DNA of 64,000 nucleotides, taken from an uncultured Flavobacteriaceae bacterium. GTDB taxonomy: Bacteria > Bacteroidota > Bacteroidia > Flavobacteriales > Flavobacteriaceae. Location: positions 868,001-932,000 of the forward strand of contig CAJYAG010000001.1 of NCBI GenBank assembly GCA_913065125.1, read 5' to 3'. The stretch's first letter is position 1. Each line of letters begins with the position of its first letter. Positions 62,960-64,000 of this stretch are shown piece by piece. The notes below the pieces were generated by a model. It searched no databases, was not told where the DNA came from, and saw only the letters and a list, made by a program, of their open reading frames with translations. The translations under genes and the position numbers were made by a program.

Positions 62960-64000
62960 TTATTCCCACTCAATTGTTGCTGGTGGCTTAGAGCTTATGT
63001 CGTACACAACTCTATTTACACCTTTTACTTTATTAATAATATCGTTAGATGTTTTTTGCAAAAATTCATACGGCAAATTAACCCAATCTGCAGTCATTCC
63101 ATCTGTACTTTCTACAGCTCTTAAAGCTACAACTTTTTCGTAAGTTCTTTCATCTCCCATAACTCCCACAGAGTTTACAGGCAATAAAATAGCTCCAGCT
63201 TGCCAAACTTTATCGTACAATCCGCTGGCTTTTAATCCATTGATAAAAACGGCGTCTACCTCTTGTAAAATTTGTACTTTTTCTCTTGTTATATCACCTA
63301 AAATTCTGATTCCTAAACCTGGACCAGGAAAAGGATGTCTTCCTAATAGTTCTTTATCAATCCCCATTGATGCTCCAACTCTACGAACCTCATCTTTAAA
63401 AATCATACGCAAAGGCTCTACAATTTTTAATTTCATAAAATCTGGTAAACCTCCAACATTATGGTGGCTCTTAATGGTTGCAGACGGTCCACCATTTACA
63501 GAAACCGATTCTATCACGTCTGGATAAATAGTTCCTTGTGCCAACCACTTTGCATCTTCTATTTGATGTGCTTCTGCATCAAAAACTTCAATAAACGCAT
63601 TTCCAATTGCTTTTCTTTTTGCTTCTGGTTCAGAAATTCCTTTTAATGCATTCATAAAACGATCAGATGCATCAACACCTTTTACGTTTAAGCCCATTCC
63701 TTCGTATTGCTTCAACACATCAGTAAATTCGTTTTTACGAAGTAGGCCATTATTTACAAAAATACAATGTAAATTTTCTCCAATTGCTTTGTGTAATAAA
63801 ACTGCTGCAACGGTAGAATCTACTCCGCCAGACAATCCTAAAACAACTTTTTCTGTTCCAACTTTTTCTCTAATTTTCTCAACAGTACTTTCTACAAAAG
63901 AATCTGGCGTCCACGTTTGTGCAACTCCGGCTATTTTTACTAAAAAGTTTTCTAACAATTGCTTTCCATCTGTAGAATGATACACTTCTGGATGAAACTG
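62960..64000 (-). CDS. guaA: GMP synthase (glutamine-hydrolysing), C-terminal part; 5' end outside the window
   Basis: Amidates XMP to GMP. The frame runs off the right edge; the visible part begins [13 protein letters not shown], the end of the glutamine amidotransferase domain with its catalytic His/Glu, so the GTG inside it is not the start. ATP-pyrophosphatase P-loop [32 protein letters not shown] and the dimerisation domain [20 protein letters not shown] in part, ending PPATIEWE, the conserved GuaA C-terminus. 84 bp before the PBP1-LysM gene on the same strand. Confidence 0.96.
   Translation of the reverse strand, partial: QFHPEVYHSTDGKQLLENFLVKIAGVAQTWTPDSFVESTVEKIREKVGTEKVVLGLSGGVDSTVAAVLLHKAIGENLHCIFVNNGLLRKNEFTDVLKQYEGMGLNVKGVDASDRFMNALKGISEPEAKRKAIGNAFIEVFDAEAHQIEDAKWLAQGTIYPDVIESVSVNGGPSATIKSHHNVGGLPDFMKLKIVEPLRMIFKDEVRRVGASMGIDKELLGRHPFPGPGLGIRILGDITREKVQILQEVDAVFINGLKASGLYDKVWQAGAILLPVNSVGVMGDERTYEKVVALRAVESTDGMTADWVNLPYEFLQKTSNDIINKVKGVNRVVYDISSKPPATIEWE

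Noticed and set aside
63983..63985. GTG at 63985 as the start of guaA
   Set aside because: It lies inside the QFHPEV motif of the amidotransferase domain; the gene continues past the right edge.

Overview
The window is one contiguous, gene-dense stretch of chromosome from an AT-rich member of the Bacteroidota, most likely a marine Flavobacteriaceae (Polaribacter/Tenacibaculum-like; genus is inference). The evidence is the CcoN-CcoO fusion, the Bacteroidetes-type -7 promoter element TAnnTTTG, weak or absent Shine-Dalgarno sequences, low G+C, and family signatures such as YaiO barrels, DUF4159 and the PBP1-LysM lipoprotein. I see no phage, transposase, integrase or CRISPR array.

Layout. 1-5023: 3' part of lptD, then a tight run rsmE - small protein - DUF4159 protein - bile-acid/sodium symporter-family transporter, punctuated by three pure 7/8-bp tandem arrays. 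5296-5838: a lone lipoprotein. 5924-17391: a microaerobic respiration locus, ccoS-ccoNO-ccoQ-ccoP-ccoG-ccoH-TauE/SafE (minus strand), hemN, deoD, the copper ATPase ccoI, and a divergent CRP/FNR regulator. Two near-identical TGAYA palindromes sit at the same distance from the ccoS and ccoI -7 elements, which suggests the regulator drives both. 17404-24050: acyltransferase, a GH3/beta-lactamase fusion, two conserved proteins of unknown role, an exonuclease and a tiny basic protein.

24096-33576 is the most interesting accessory region. A minus-strand operon encodes a receiver protein, a membrane HEAT-repeat protein, a processive GT2 glycosyltransferase, an LTA-synthase-like sulfatase with a TPR tail, and a YaiO barrel with a related TPR head. 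Divergent from it lie Hpt, a PAS histidine kinase and a second receiver. Together they look like an envelope-glycan synthesis/modification/export machine with its own split phosphorelay.

33639-39439: redox pair (thioredoxin, 2-Cys peroxiredoxin), then NatAB-like ABC exporter - MscS channel - sigma-54 activator lacking its DNA-binding domain. 39565-45726: a MarR-controlled beta-oxidation operon (fadN-fadA-fadE order, with twin operators). 45872-51941: trxB, a PQQ-type sugar dehydrogenase, tRNA-Pro and a large soluble hybrid kinase. 52171-57344: tRNA-Thr, udk, an FtsB/DivIC-like gene and methylmalonyl-CoA mutase (mutA/mutB), which links to fatty-acid/propionate metabolism. 57437-64000: cytochrome c maturation fusion CcsBA (needed by the cbb3 oxidase), a TPR-like membrane protein, a PBP1-LysM lipoprotein and the 3' part of guaA, cut by the window edge.

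All functional calls come from reading motifs and recalled family knowledge. No database search was run.
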